Positions 1 through 9,683 are shown, counted from the first letter of the stretch. The stretch: 64,000 nucleotides of DNA from Cupriavidus necator (GCA_022041995.1 CP074382.1:496001-560000); one strand, 5' to 3'. The notes: a model not told the origin generated them from the sequence alone. A program made the numbers and translations.

Positions 1-2
1 GA

Positions 3-266
3 GAGCAACTCGGCGAGCATCCTTCGCTATGGGCGGCGGTCCAGGCCATCGCCCCAAAGATTGGGTGCTCGGCCCATACATTGTTGAAATGGGTCAAGCG
101 TGACCAGGTGGATAGCGGCGAACGCGACGGCGTCACGACGGCAGAGCGAGAGCGCATCAAGGCGCTGGAGCGTGAAGTCAAGGAATTGCGCCGGGCCAAT
201 GAGATTTTGAAGCTGGCCAGTGCGTTTTTCGCCCAGGCGGAGCTCGACCGCCGGCTCAAGTCCTGA
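3..266 (+). CDS. IS3-family transposase OrfA, N-terminus outside window
   Basis: OrfA of an IS3-family element, the DNA-binding half of the OrfAB transposase. The frame is open from the first bases of the window, so the gene starts upstream. Visible parts are the end of the helix-turn-helix region (SAHTLLKWVKR) and a leucine-zipper-like stretch (IKALEREVKELRRANEILK). It ends in LDRRLKS followed by TGA, as is usual for this subgroup. orfB follows in another frame, as expected for frameshift-coupled OrfAB synthesis. Confidence 0.85.
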   Translation, partial: EQLGEHPSLWAAVQAIAPKIGCSAHTLLKWVKRDQVDSGERDGVTTAERERIKALEREVKELRRANEILKLASAFFAQAELDRRLKS

Positions 267-1176
267 AGGCCTTCGTCGATGAGCATCGAGATGCCTTCGG
301 GGTCGAGCCGATCTGCAAAGTCTTGCAGATTGCCCCGTCGTGTTACCGACGCCATGCCGCACGGCTTCGTGATCCGTCGCGACGTAGCGCCCGTGCAATT
401 CGCGAGAGCGTCTGCGGCCTGCGATCAAGCGGGTCTGGGAGGACAATATGCAGGTCTATGGTGCGGACAAAGTCTGGAAACAGATGAATCGGGAAGGCAT
501 GGCGGTGGCGCGCTGCACGGTCGAACGGCTGATGAAGCAGCTTGGCCTGGCGGGGGTGCGCCGGGGCAAGAAGAAGCGCACCACAGTGGCCGACGACTCG
601 GTGCCGTGCCCTCTGGATCGCGTCAAGCGCCAGTTCCACGCCACACGGCCCAACCAACTGTGGGTGAGTGATTTCACCTACGTTTCGACTTGGCAGGGCT
701 GGCTGTACGTGGCCTTCGTGATCGACGTGTTCGCCCGCTGTATTGTTGGCTGGCGCGTCAGCACTTCGATGACCACGGACTTCGTTCTGGATGCCTTGGA
801 GCAGGCGCTCTACGCGCGCCATCCCGACAACGACGGGACGCTCATTCACCATTCTGACAGGGGATCGCAATACGTCAGCATTCGCTATACCGAGAGGCTT
901 TCTGAAGCCGGCATTGAGCCGTCGGTGGGCAGCCGCGGTGACTCCTACGACAACGCACTGGCTGAGACCATCAATGGCCTGTACAAGGCCGAACTGATCC
1001 ACAGGCGTGGCCCCTGGAAATCCCGCGAGGCCGTGGAGCTTGCAACCTTGGAATGGGTGGCCTGGTTCAACAACCACCGCCTGATGGAATACCTCGGCTA
1101 TATCCCGCCGGCTGAAGCTGAGGCAAACTACTATCGGCAACTCAGCGATACCGCTGCGGCCCCGGCATCAACTTAA
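263..1176 (+). pseudogene. IS3-family transposase OrfB, one-base frameshift
   Basis: OrfB, the DDE catalytic half of the transposase. The N-terminal part (AFVDEHRDAFGVEPICKVLQ) reads from about 266. The rest (RLRPAIKRVWEDN onward) is in the next frame, which fits loss of one base near 407. Downstream of the break all catalytic blocks are present: WVSDFTYV (D), HHSDRGSQYVS (D) and SYDNALAETINGLYK (E). A product could start at the internal ATG at 448, but it would lack the N-terminal region. Family assignment is secure; the frameshift is read directly from the sequence. Confidence 0.85.
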
Positions 1177-1210
1177 ACAAAACAGCCTCCTCGATTCCCG
1201 GGGTGATTCA

Positions 1211-1986
1211 CTCAAGGTGTGCCGAAACTGGCGCTTACGTAACCTCGACCCGGAATCGCCATGATCTAATGCTGCGCAGGTCAGCGCTAAACCCACGCTT
1301 GGCAGCCAAGCGAACACTCTGGCTCCAATGAGCCGCTGCAAACGGATTTCAAGATCATGTGCCCGACGAGCACCATCCACTCACGCCGATTGACGAACGC
1401 TCACGCTTCAACCTGTAACTGTCCGGGTGGGGATCAGCGCCGCCAAGCGGTGCCGGCAGTAGCTCCGTGCCGCGTTCCGCCGCTACGGTCTGTCATGGCG
1501 AATGACAAATTACAACAACCTGCCATAGGGCGCCACTGAAGGGCGCGGCTATACCAGACCGACGGTCTACGGAGCCACTCACGGCCGTATCAGCCGCAAA
1601 CACAAGGCCGAACAAGCGGTTCCACCGCACGTTGAAAGCTGAACTCCTGCAGCACCAGCCTCCGCCGACAATGCTCAAGCGTAGCTTCTATTTTTGAGCG
1701 CTTCGGCATGTCTCCCCAAGCCAGCCCAAGTGACCGCGTGAGCAGCTTAAGGTATCCGAAAACCGCTCCCGCGGTTGGCGTATCAGGCCGTGAACCACGT
1801 TAACAAGCTAGAAAGAAACGCGCGAATCATAATCAGTCTGGCGTATCCGATCTGTATCGGCCAGGTCGATCACCTTGCGCACGACCTGACGGGGTGGCGT
1901 GTTGGCCGTCTTGTAGGTCAGCCAGTTTGAAATTGCTGCGGCCAAACTTCATCTGCTGACACCTAGATGTGTCCCTAACCAAGGTT
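1211..1986. other. No intact gene between the IS3 end and the desaturase remnant
   Basis: Both strands are broken by frequent stops. Short coding-like runs exist (for example around 1355-1420, DHVPDEHHPLTPIDERSR in one frame) but cannot be assigned to a family. Probably decayed coding sequence left by IS activity. No promoter, tRNA or repeat was recognised. Confidence 0.5.
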
Positions 1987-1995
1987 CCGCTGCCA

Positions 1996-2849
1996 TTAAT
2001 TTGGCCGCACACCGCCTAAGGCGTTGCTTCTACGCCAGCGACGACGATCAAACGGAAACATAAGGTAATCGCGCACCGTAAGCGGTTCCGGCTGTCCTCG
2101 GAGACCAACTTCCGGCCACTCATTCTTATCTGGCCAGTATGCCGTGCGAAAGATTGTGTCCCAGATGGTTGTAAATACCCCATAGTTTCGGTGCCGGTGA
2201 CGCGGATCTGAAGAGTGGTGAATGCGGTGGAACTTATTGTCGCCAATGATGTACCGAAGCCGTCCAAGATTGATACGGGTACTAGAGTGTACAAGATGGA
2301 TTTGGAAGGAAATTAGTGTCATAGCAACGACAGGCACTATGCCGGATTCGAAGTGAATCAATGCAAGAGGTAGTGCTACAAACGCGGCATAAACGATGGG
2401 CTCCGAAAGGTAGTGAGTGCAGTTCCACGCCGTCAGTTCGCGGATCGAATGGTGACTAGCGTGCATGCGCCAAAGAAATGGAACAGCATGCTGAGCTCGG
2501 TGCATCCAGTAGTAAAAGAAATCGCCGGCAATCGCGACTAGGACCCCGAGAGGATGGCCAATCCAGCGTTCAATATTGCGTTGTCAGAGTGAAGCAACGC
2601 ACCGAAATTGATTATTACAATCGGCTTAACTCCAAACCAGGCCAAGGCCACAGCATAGAAGTGCCAGACTAACGCCGCGAAACCAATTCGAATAACCCAG
2701 TTCCGAACACCCCGGACGTAAGATGCAAAGCTATATTGATAAGCAGGAAAAATAAACTCCAGGACAGCACAAAAGGTCGCAAAAATCAGAACCAACTCTA
2801 ACGAATTAACAAAAAATTGTACCATTTGATTAAAATCGAGAACGTGCAT
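1996..2849 (-). pseudogene. Sterol desaturase / fatty acid hydroxylase family protein, frameshifted
   Basis: Membrane di-iron hydroxylase of the sterol desaturase superfamily, which oxidises lipid substrates. The N-terminal part (2849 down to about 2560) has two hydrophobic stretches (FFVNSLELVLIFATFCAVLE and IGFAALVWHFYAVALAWFG). The second part, in another frame, carries the histidine clusters HRAQH, HASHHS and HRIHHS that bind iron. Joining the frames near 2565 restores IGHPLGVLVAIAGDFFYYWMHRAQH, so a single indel explains the break. The start ATG at 2849 has a CCGGAG motif about 8 bases upstream. The substrate cannot be predicted. Probably inactive. Confidence 0.8.
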
Positions 2850-3525
2850 TATTATGCTCCGGCGAATGATTCAAATTACCCCAATCCTCGTCAAAGCGGC
2901 TGGTTTTTATCAGGGGTGGGGACCTATAGCTATGAATCTCGTCCCGAGCTATGAATCTCGTCCCGATGGATTCGGCTTGGGAGATCGTGCCGAAAGCACG
3001 AATGGCATATAGCTCATGGTAGCTACTGTGCAACAGTTTTCTGGATTGGTGAAATCAATTGTTTGGATAACAGCCATCCGTATCCCAAATGGCAAACGTG
3101 TCTAGTAGGCCACGCGTCTATTGCACTGCCCTTGATTGCTTTCCGGGATGTGACGTCAACCGCACTAAGCAGCGCGCCTCGGCAAGCGTTACCAGTGAAA
3201 CGAATGTCTTTGCACCGGTAACGCCGCGCGTAGAGTAGAGCATTCCCCGCAAAGATGCCAAGGGCACACGTGATTCCAAAGAGCCGATGACCCAACGAGG
3301 ACTGCGCCAGACGATGGTGGTTGTCCCATACCATAATTCCGCCACGGCTGAGAATTTTGGGGTGGCAAACCGTACTGGGTCACCCTGCGTGTCCAAGGTG
3401 ATTCGCTTTCCCAGCCTATTGGAACTTTGCCCAACCATATCAATATGGCTTTTCTATGCCGGCATGACTCACAGGCGCCCCAGAGCAGAATGGTGGAGCA
3501 CGCAATCACTATTGAAAGATGAACT
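2850..3525. other. Decayed stretch without a recognisable gene
   Basis: Several overlapping minus-strand frames of about 100 codons (3023-3509) hint at a former gene on that strand, but no frame stays open and no family motif is clear. A fragment WDNHHR vaguely recalls desaturase histidine boxes; that is too weak to call. A direct repeat (TATGAATCTCGTCCCGA) occurs twice, near 2932 and 2950. Confidence 0.4.
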
Positions 3526-3870
3526 GTGCTCGGCCGCTTCTTTCAGCACTTCTGCCTCCTGTGTCTTCTTGCCTAGCAGCCTTTGCAACTCTCGAATCTC
3601 GTTCATCGCGGCAGCTAATTGCGATGCAGGGACTAGAGCCTCGCCGGCACTGAGAGGGGCCAGAGTACCGTCTTGGTACTGCTTCCGCCATGCGGACACT
3701 TGATTAGGATTGACCTCATGGCGCCTGGCCACCTCCAAGACCGTTACTCCTGGCTCCATGGTCTCCTGGACGATAGTAAGCTTTTCGTGCACGGAGCGCC
3801 GACGGCGACGTTCTGGCTCGCTCAAGGCTTCGTTTCCTCCTTCAGAATGGGTAGACTTCAAACTGGTCAC
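3526..3870 (-). pseudogene. IS3-family (IS2-type) OrfA, 3' truncated
   Basis: N-terminal part of an OrfA with the helix-turn-helix block LTIVQETMEPGVTVLEVARRHEVNPNQVSAWRKQY and a coiled-coil region (AAAMNEIRELQRLLGKKTQEAEVLKEA). These are hallmarks of IS2-subgroup elements. Homology stops near 3526 (after VLKEAAE) and the frame runs into unrelated sequence, so the 3' end of orfA and all of orfB are missing. No matching orfB lies nearby. A simple remnant. Confidence 0.75.
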
Positions 3871-4771
3871 AAGATCTCCTCGAGTTTAAAAAAGGTCTCA
3901 GGCGTCATACGAGCCAACTGAATGCCCTGGTGAAACACGCTAACTTATCTAATGCCCAGGTTCATTGACTCATCGGGCCGCATTCCTTGCGGTCTCTTAG
4001 TTTCCACCCCAATTGCGTGAAGCAGGAAAAGATAATGTGAACCTATGCGTCACATGGCCTAAGAGTCTGAAACAGAATCGCATCGTAAGTTTGCGGCTGC
4101 CTGCGCATGTACCGCCTTCTGATACATGCCCACGTACAGGCGATTGGGATGAAGTGTCTTGTGGCTTGAAAAGCCGAGCACAGCGTGTCGAGCCAATGCA
4201 CAGAAAAAAGTGTGCCATCAATGAATGAATAGCTATTGGCTTTCTCTATCGGTTTGCGTTAGCAACATATGAAAGTCGTCACCTACAGCGTCGCCATGGA
4301 AGGCTTGACTCCCACCGGCTAAAGCTTATGTGCGAGATGGGATTCAACGAAAATCCACCCGCTGCAAGGCTCACGCCCTCTGGCGAGTCATGCGGCGGTG
4401 GTGCCCCGGCCACTCGCTTCCAATTGTCGCACGACGTCTCGACCTTGCAGTAACGCGCCTCGGCGATTTTTCGAGCACGCTTCGCGTCAATTCGTTGAAA
4501 GCCGAGGTTGTGAGTCATTTGACCAGGGCATCATCCGTTCACGGGAAGTGCATCCGTTCACGGGAAGTGGGATTGTAGAAGGCGTACCCCTGCACGTAAA
4601 ATGAACAGTATTCAAATAGTTATGAATTTTGCTCATGACGGTGCTTGAGAAACCTTCCTGCACGTAGGGGGTATCGTGGAAGAGTGCGCCATTGCAGCAT
4701 GGTGAAGGAGCGTTGCGCCGATCAATTAGGATAAGTAAAACACTCAGATGCCCTGACGCGCTCCACAACTA
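3871..4771. other. Intergenic, AT-richer, no gene recognised
   Basis: About 900 bases without a supported gene. It contains one tandem 19-bp duplication (listed separately). The 3' flank of the pectin lyase gene lies here; no strong terminator was seen. Confidence 0.5.
4532..4569. repeat. Two tandem copies of a 19-bp unit
   Basis: CATCCGTTCACGGGAAGTG at 4532-4550 is repeated exactly at 4551-4569. No function is evident. It may be a replication-slippage duplication or a pair of protein-binding sites. Confidence 0.8.
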
Positions 4772-6052
4772 TCAGATATGTCCTGTGCCGGCATATGCTT
4801 TGACCATTGCGGGCACCTTGCTTGCCTCATAGGGTCGCATCATGTTCGACGAAACATTGGCTTGCGGATTTGGTTTTACCGGTTCGAATGCCTGCATTAC
4901 GGCAGAGTGCTGCGTAAAACCGTTAGTCGAGGGCTCAGGCACAGCGACATTGCCTAAGCAATGTCGCCCAAATTTACCTTCACACTGCGCCTGGGCTACG
5001 GCGCTCAGGCTACCGAGTGCTCCGAAGATATAGCCGTCGTCAGGCAAAATTGGCAAAATCACGTTATCAAAGTAGTTCGCCTCGACAAAAAGATGAGAAT
5101 TTTCGCTTGCATCGAGCGCATGCCAAGATCCATTTTGAAAATAATTATTAACCACATGCACGATTGCTTCATCGCCAGAAACTTTCGGCGCGCGGCCGGA
5201 AAACTCATGAAACCAATTATTTGATAAAGTAATAGTTTGCTTTTGAGCGATTAGCAAAAGATTCCAGTAATGTCTTCCATTGCAACCAGGTGAGTAAATA
5301 CTGCTGCCGTCGAAATTATTCCACGAAATAGTGACATTGGTTGCTGGACGGAAGTGATCGACAATCATTTGTCGGCCAATATTGTGGAAACTGTTATGAT
5401 CTATCCAAACTTGATCCACCCCTTCTAGCGATATCGCGTCGCCACCAAAAACGATGCCATTGTTAATATCACTTATTGTCAGATTTCTTATTTGGACGTT
5501 GCGCGAGTTCACGAGTCGCAGTCCCTTTCCCTTTAGCGTTGCGGATGAACTAACGCCAACCAAGGTCTTGTTTGAACCGACCGATAGTGGATTTTTTCCA
5601 GCCAAATCGTAGCTAATCGAGGTGACTTCCTTCCCGCTGCAGTGACTATCACTCGCATCCGTAAGGATCAAAGCTTCCGGCTTGTACGGCGTTGGACACT
5701 CAGCTTTTGTCTTGCCGGGATAACAGCCACGTCCCGAAGAGGTTTTTTCCGTCCCCGTGTAGTCAATCGTTGTTGCGATTCTGATAATTCGCGGAACAGC
5801 ATCCGTGCATATTCCCTCGGCATTAAATGAACTGCACAAGGCATTCTTCAGTTGCTGCTTGCCGTCAATTGGATCGATGATATTCACAATTTCCCCGCCA
5901 GCTCCGCCAATCGTGGCCGCGCCGAACCCTTTCGGCTTGCTAAAAGCTAATTCACTTGGGGACGCCGCGGAGGATAAATTAAACAGCAAGGCAGCCGATC
6001 CCAGCGCAAGAGATGCACGCTTGAACGCCATACGAAATAACATATAATGCAT
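4772..6052 (-). CDS. Secreted pectin lyase, polysaccharide lyase family 1
   Basis: Predicted extracellular enzyme that cleaves homogalacturonan (plant pectin) by beta-elimination. The start at 6052 is chosen because AAGGAA lies about 10 bases upstream; the frame is open to 6115 but without a better start. The N-terminus (FRMAFKRASLALGSAALLFNLSSAA) is a typical Sec signal peptide. The body shows parallel beta-helix PL1 blocks: GGDAISLEGVDQVWIDHNSFH, IGRQMIV, GCNGRHYWNLLLIAQKQ, SGRAPKVSG and a VVNNYF repeat. These resemble the pectin-lyase branch, including fungal enzymes, more than classical Erwinia pectate lyases. Full length, no frameshift, and AT-richer than its surroundings, which suggests transfer. 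It stands alone between IS elements. Pectin versus pectate preference is inferred. Confidence 0.85.
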   Translation of the reverse strand: MHYMLFRMAFKRASLALGSAALLFNLSSAASPSELAFSKPKGFGAATIGGAGGEIVNIIDPIDGKQQLKNALCSSFNAEGICTDAVPRIIRIATTIDYTGTEKTSSGRGCYPGKTKAECPTPYKPEALILTDASDSHCSGKEVTSISYDLAGKNPLSVGSNKTLVGVSSSATLKGKGLRLVNSRNVQIRNLTISDINNGIVFGGDAISLEGVDQVWIDHNSFHNIGRQMIVDHFRPATNVTISWNNFDGSSIYSPGCNGRHYWNLLLIAQKQTITLSNNWFHEFSGRAPKVSGDEAIVHVVNNYFQNGSWHALDASENSHLFVEANYFDNVILPILPDDGYIFGALGSLSAVAQAQCEGKFGRHCLGNVAVPEPSTNGFTQHSAVMQAFEPVKPNPQANVSSNMMRPYEASKVPAMVKAYAGTGHI

Positions 6053-6431
6053 TATTGATATTTCCTTAATATTATCAAACACTTGAGAAGGCGCACGGAT
6101 AAATTTCCCGACCAACCCCCGTTTGGCGATAGGTCGCCTGCATAGGCCGGTGAGATCGAGGACAATCTTACCAATCGCACGATATCACTCACTGTAGTGG
6201 ACTTGGTGGGCTTTTACGAGTTCGCTGTGCGGACAGAACGATGGCCTCAAGTAGGGCGCCAATGGATGCTCCTGCCCCTAACGCTTTCTTACTTGCGCTC
6301 GTTCTACCGCGCTATTTTCTTTGCTTGAAAAGAATGCCGAGTCCTTTTTTACGTACGCAGCCTCGTGCGCAAACACTCATCTCTTTGATCGGCTGCTCGT
6401 GCCTGCGCTCATCGTCGGGCGGTGCCAGGGC
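6053..6431. other. Upstream region of the pectin lyase gene
   Basis: No gene supported. AT-rich just upstream of 6052 (ATATTTCCTTAATATTATC on the plus strand), where the lyase promoter probably lies. It ends at the 10-bp target duplication of the IS4 element. Confidence 0.45.
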
Positions 6432-6463
6432 GCTAGGGCACCAATCCACCCAAGATAAGGACA

Positions 6464-7705
6464 TCAGCAAGCCTTATAGGCGGCATGTCGATGAGGTTTC
6501 TGGCGAGGCGGACGTGGTTTAGCGCGATCCGGTCGCACGCGATGGGTACGTGTTGCGATCAAGGCCAAGGTCTCATTCAGCGCAGCCTTGGCCCAGCGCA
6601 GTCCCAGTAGCGCCGCTGGCAGGACAGGTTTGAGAGCGGTGATGGCGTAGGTTCGGATGATCCGATAGTTCGAGTCAATCTCATGTTCCTGCACGGCGCT
6701 GAAGCAGCATAGAGCGTGCAGGTTATCACTGAGGATTTTGGCGCCGAAGTCCTGCCTGGCAGCCAACTGCGAGAGGCCGGACAGATGTTCGAGTCCCATG
6801 CGGTGCTTGAGGCGTTTGTACGCCTCCTCGAGGCGCCAGCGTTGATGGTAAAGGTCGCGGAAGGTGGCCGCTGGATAGCGGTGCATGTCGAGCAGATTGG
6901 TGATGAGCACGCGCACCTTGCCGGCTGGCGAGATCTGCCGGATCAGCCGAACGGTCTGCGGGGTAGCCGCACACTCGTAGTCGCGCGCGTCAATGCGGGC
7001 TGGAGCGGGGAGCGTGACGATGGCCTCGTCACGGCCAGAGCGCACGAAGCGCCGTACGGCAGCAAAGCCGCTGCCGTCGGCACGCATGCAGAAAGGGATG
7101 TTTCGTTGGTTGAGTACGGCCACCAGCCAGCGGGCGGGGTAGCCGCGGTCGAGCAAGAGCAAGTCGTCGGATTGCAGGCGGTCCAGATGCTCGAACAGGA
7201 TCTGGCGTTCGTTCTCGTACACGCTGTGTAATGAGGCGGCGAGCATGATCTCGGCCCCAGGCAGGTACAGGCCGAAGGCAAGTTGATCGCGGCTGGCGGC
7301 TCGAGGCAGATGGCTGTGGCGAATGGCGAAACGCAGGTGTGAAGCGTCCGCGGCGACCAGCCGAAAGCCATGCCAGCGTGGCAAATGGTTGGAGACGTGC
7401 TGAAGTAGCCAGTCATTGAGGTGAGCAAAGACATCGCCGCCGAGCTTGCTGCGAGCCTGGGCGAAGGCTTGTTCACTGACGCAACGGCGCAAGGTGTTTT
7501 GGCGGGCGAGCGTGGCGAAGAATTGATCGAGCTCGGCTTGCATGCCCATACGCAAGTTGCCGAGCATGAAGGAGATCAGTGTCGGCAGGGTGAGCTTGCG
7601 CTGCCGGGTGAAGGCGGCCGGATGCTCTGGATGACGGGCAAGATCGTGAAAGACCTTGGTGTGCAGATATTGGGCAAGTGCAGCGAACAAATCGGACAGG
7701 GGCAT
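6464..7705 (-). CDS. IS4-family transposase
   Basis: DDE transposase of the IS4 element, 413 aa from the chosen start. Catalytic blocks in order: VAADASHLRF (first D), LLLDRGYPA (second D) and YHQRWRLEEAYKRLKHRMG, the YREK signature with the catalytic E. The frame is open to 7807, but family-like sequence begins at MPLSDLFAALAQYL (7705). The additional N-terminal codons would run through the large hairpin at 7742-7791. Gene complete; presumably active. Confidence 0.9.
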   Translation of the reverse strand: MPLSDLFAALAQYLHTKVFHDLARHPEHPAAFTRQRKLTLPTLISFMLGNLRMGMQAELDQFFATLARQNTLRRCVSEQAFAQARSKLGGDVFAHLNDWLLQHVSNHLPRWHGFRLVAADASHLRFAIRHSHLPRAASRDQLAFGLYLPGAEIMLAASLHSVYENERQILFEHLDRLQSDDLLLLDRGYPARWLVAVLNQRNIPFCMRADGSGFAAVRRFVRSGRDEAIVTLPAPARIDARDYECAATPQTVRLIRQISPAGKVRVLITNLLDMHRYPAATFRDLYHQRWRLEEAYKRLKHRMGLEHLSGLSQLAARQDFGAKILSDNLHALCCFSAVQEHEIDSNYRIIRTYAITALKPVLPAALLGLRWAKAALNETLALIATRTHRVRPDRAKPRPPRQKPHRHAAYKAC

Positions 7706-7741
7706 GAGAGCCAAGCGAAGATCGAGAAGCGATCCTCTATT

Positions 7742-7791
7742 GGCCGCCGCCCTGCTTGCGCTAAACATCCAGCGCAAGCAGGGCGGCGGCC
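7742..7791 (-). promoter_or_regulatory. Perfect 21-bp stem-loop upstream of the IS4 transposase
   Basis: Arms GGCCGCCGCCCTGCTTGCGC(T) at 7742-7762 and its exact complement at 7771-7791 are separated by an 8-base loop. The structure lies inside the element, 37 bases upstream of the transposase start. IS10 and IS50 use similar structures to stop read-through transcripts from making transposase, so a protective role is a reasonable inference. It could also act as a terminator-like block, although no T-run follows. Confidence 0.6.
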
Positions 7792-7877
7792 CCTCGAACC
7801 TCGTCACCTGTCAAGCGTTCCCGGCGCCAATTGCGATTTTATTTGGCGGCTTATCTTGGGTGGATTGGCTAGGGCAC

Positions 7878-8563
7878 GGATACGCAACTACAATTCTGGT
7901 GCTCTCCACGGCTCCACATTAGCGTGGCTGCGAACTATCGAAATGAAGGAGCCTGACAGCCGCTCGCGCCACATTGTGTTGGAACACTCGCCTGCTTCAC
8001 CTGGGCGCTGGAGCTTGGCCAGCCCGTCTGGCCGTGCTATTGATATCGTCCGCGCTATGCGGGCTCGACCTTGGTAAAGGTCGCTAATTCTTATCTGCCG
8101 GATTTCCTTGGCAAGCTTGAAGAACTCATTAAGTGGACCATGCCTGCTCCGGGTCCGGCCTCTTGGCTGTTGGCTAACCAGTATAGTAAGTGCGGAAAAA
8201 TCCCGACTTGTACTAACGAAAGCAGGAGGCCAGGAGGCAATCCATGGCACCAGGGGCAGTCCGTTTTTGCGATCATGACAGTCGGAGCAGTACTCTACGC
8301 TGCTACCTTCAAGTTCTGCCTGAGGACTCTCAGAGCATCATTTCCACTCCAACTTATATTCCAATCGATCCGCGCCTATCTCGATCGGCGACCAAAAATC
8401 ACTCGGCGGTGCAATGGCACAGGCATATTTGCTATCGAAGGAGGGACGTGCGCCCCCGTCGCTGCGCTGGTTATGCAAAGATTTTGCGGCCATCGGTCGG
8501 GCTCTGCGGGTCTGTCATTCTTTTTGAGTGTGCAGGGCAGGAAGGTTCACCGCGATTGAGCGG
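7878..8563. other. Decayed stretch between IS4 and IS21
   Basis: Short open frames on both strands, none with a recognisable domain or sensible start. Before the IS4 insertion this sequence was continuous with 6241-6431. Nothing further can be supported. Confidence 0.4.
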
Positions 8564-9344
8564 TGAGTGCGTATTTCGGGCGAACGTGACCGGCCGTTTC
8601 GGGATCGTGACCGGCGATTTCGGGAACGTGACCGGGCAATTCGGGAACGTGACCGACCGGACCGGAAGGCAGGATCGGCGTTACGCATGACATCAACCGC
8701 ACGGGCTATGCTCGCCGGCTTTTGCCGGAGAGAACATGCCCGCGCACCGGATGAACATGCGCATGATCAAGGACGTTTTGAGACTTAAATTCGACGGCGG
8801 CTTCTCGCACGATCGGATCGCCGCGTCGCTGGGCATTTCCAAGGGCGTGGTCACGAAGTACGTCGGACTGGCCGGGGCCGCGGGGCTCGACTGGGCGAGC
8901 GCCAGCGACATGGACGAGGGAGAGCTTGAGCGGCGCTTACTCGGCAAGCCCGCGGGGCCAGCCGCCTATGCCCAGCCCGACTATGGGCGGATCCATCAGG
9001 AACTGCGCCGCAAGGGCGTGACACTCCCACTGCTGTGGGAGGAGTACCAGGCCGAATTCGCGGACCGGCAAACCTACCGCTATACGCAGTTCTGCGAGCA
9101 CTACAAGGCATTCGCCAAACGCCTGAAACGCTCAATGCGGCAGATTCACCGTGCCGGCGAGAAGCTGTTCGTCGACTTCGCCAGCCCCACGCTGCCGCTG
9201 ACTACCGGCCGTCGGGCACATATCTTCGTGGCTGCCATGGGCGCTTCCAGCTACACGTTCGCGTGGGCAACGCCGGCCGAAACGATGGAGGACTGGCTGG
9301 GCGGCATCGCACGCGCGCTAACCTTCTACGGCGGGGTCCCGGCG
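8564..9344 (+). mobile_element. IS21-family element, 5' part only
   Basis: Left end of an IS21-family element. Four repeats built on TTCGGG..CGTGACCG (TTCGGG at 8575, 8598, 8619 and 8640, spaced 23, 21 and 21 bases) are the multiple terminal binding sites typical of this family. They precede istA. The element stops abruptly at 9344, inside istA, where a hairpin-bearing end begins. The rest of istA and istB are missing. Confidence 0.85.
8736..9344 (+). pseudogene. istA: IS21-family transposase IstA, C-terminus lost
   Basis: Start ATG at 8736 is preceded by GGAGAG. The N-terminal helix-turn-helix (MIKDVLRLKFDGGFSHDRIAASLGISKGVVTKYV) and the region through GEKLFVDFASPTLPL, where the first catalytic D lies, are intact. 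The frame is cut after ALTFYGGVPA, where intact IstA proteins continue into the second catalytic block. Only about 203 codons remain, so it cannot be active. Confidence 0.9.
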
Positions 9345-9449
9345 TAATCGTCAGCTGACGATTAAGCAGAGGATTTTTTGGTTAGCGATCGCGGCCGCAG
9401 AGGCATAACGGAGCCGATCAAGATCAGCTCGCGAGCGGTAACTAAAAAA
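9345..9449. repeat. Outer hairpin pair of the left composite end
   Basis: A perfect 20-bp palindrome TAATCGTCAGCTGACGATTA (9345-9364) starts exactly where istA is cut. A second stem-loop follows: arms TTTTTTGGTTAGCGATCGCG(G) at 9374-9394 and CGCGAGCGGTAACTAAAAAA at 9430-9449 around about 35 bases. The same architecture, with different palindrome and loop sequence, lies at 23954-24059. It is probably the outer end of the IS91-type element whose transposase lies at 11.3-12.5 kb, now separated from it by IS110. Confidence 0.6.
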
Positions 9450-9683
9450 CGGCCATCGCGACCCGTCGCGGCCCCATGGATAGAAACGCACCGTGGCATA
9501 GACTGAAGTGCGCATGGACAGTGGCCGCTACGATTTTGGAGGCTGTTGACCCCGTCAAAAAACCTGGCCCAGGGGGAAGCTGCGGACCCGTTTGTGGTGG
9601 CGCCCCAGTGCGACCCCGTTTAGGAATGTGATCTTATCCGAGTCCTCCGTCCTGCGTGCCCACAACCTGCAGGAGGAGCGATC
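9450..9683 (+). ncRNA. Candidate bridge-RNA (seekRNA) leader of IS110
   Basis: Non-coding leader between the left end and the transposase start, conserved between both copies. IS110-group elements are known to express a structured bridge RNA from this position that pairs with target and donor DNA. Position, length and conservation fit, but I did not derive a fold or pairing. IS1111-type elements carry it downstream instead, and here the downstream space is too short. Inference from family knowledge. Confidence 0.35.

Larger units (their letters stand above)
1..1210 (+). mobile_element. IS3-family element, 5' end outside window
   Basis: Right-hand part of an IS3-family insertion sequence that begins before the window. 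It carries the end of orfA and a DDE orfB. The right terminus is taken at 1210, where the sequence reads (reverse complement) TGAATCACCCCGGGAATCG. The same terminus, with a few changes, occurs at 30439, where another remnant of this type ends. orfB has a one-base deletion near 407, so this copy is probably not autonomous. Confidence 0.85.
6442..7867 (-). mobile_element. IS4-family insertion sequence, complete
   Basis: A 1,426-bp element with perfect 18-bp terminal inverted repeats CAATCCACCCAAGATAAG (6442-6459 and, inverted, 7850-7867). It is flanked by a 10-bp direct repeat GCTAGGGCAC (6432-6441 and 7868-7877). IS4-family elements typically make duplications of about this length. One intact transposase gene. 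The intact duplication points to a relatively recent insertion without later rearrangement. Confidence 0.95.

Noticed and set aside
1355..1420. Short run resembling an inward-rectifier K+ channel motif (PIDERS)
   Set aside because: Only about 20 residues, no open frame and no pore sequence.
8573..8660. Repeats of about 21-23 bp that look like a short CRISPR-type array
   Set aside because: They are the multiple terminal repeats of an IS21 element directly upstream of istA; there are no real spacers and no cas genes.
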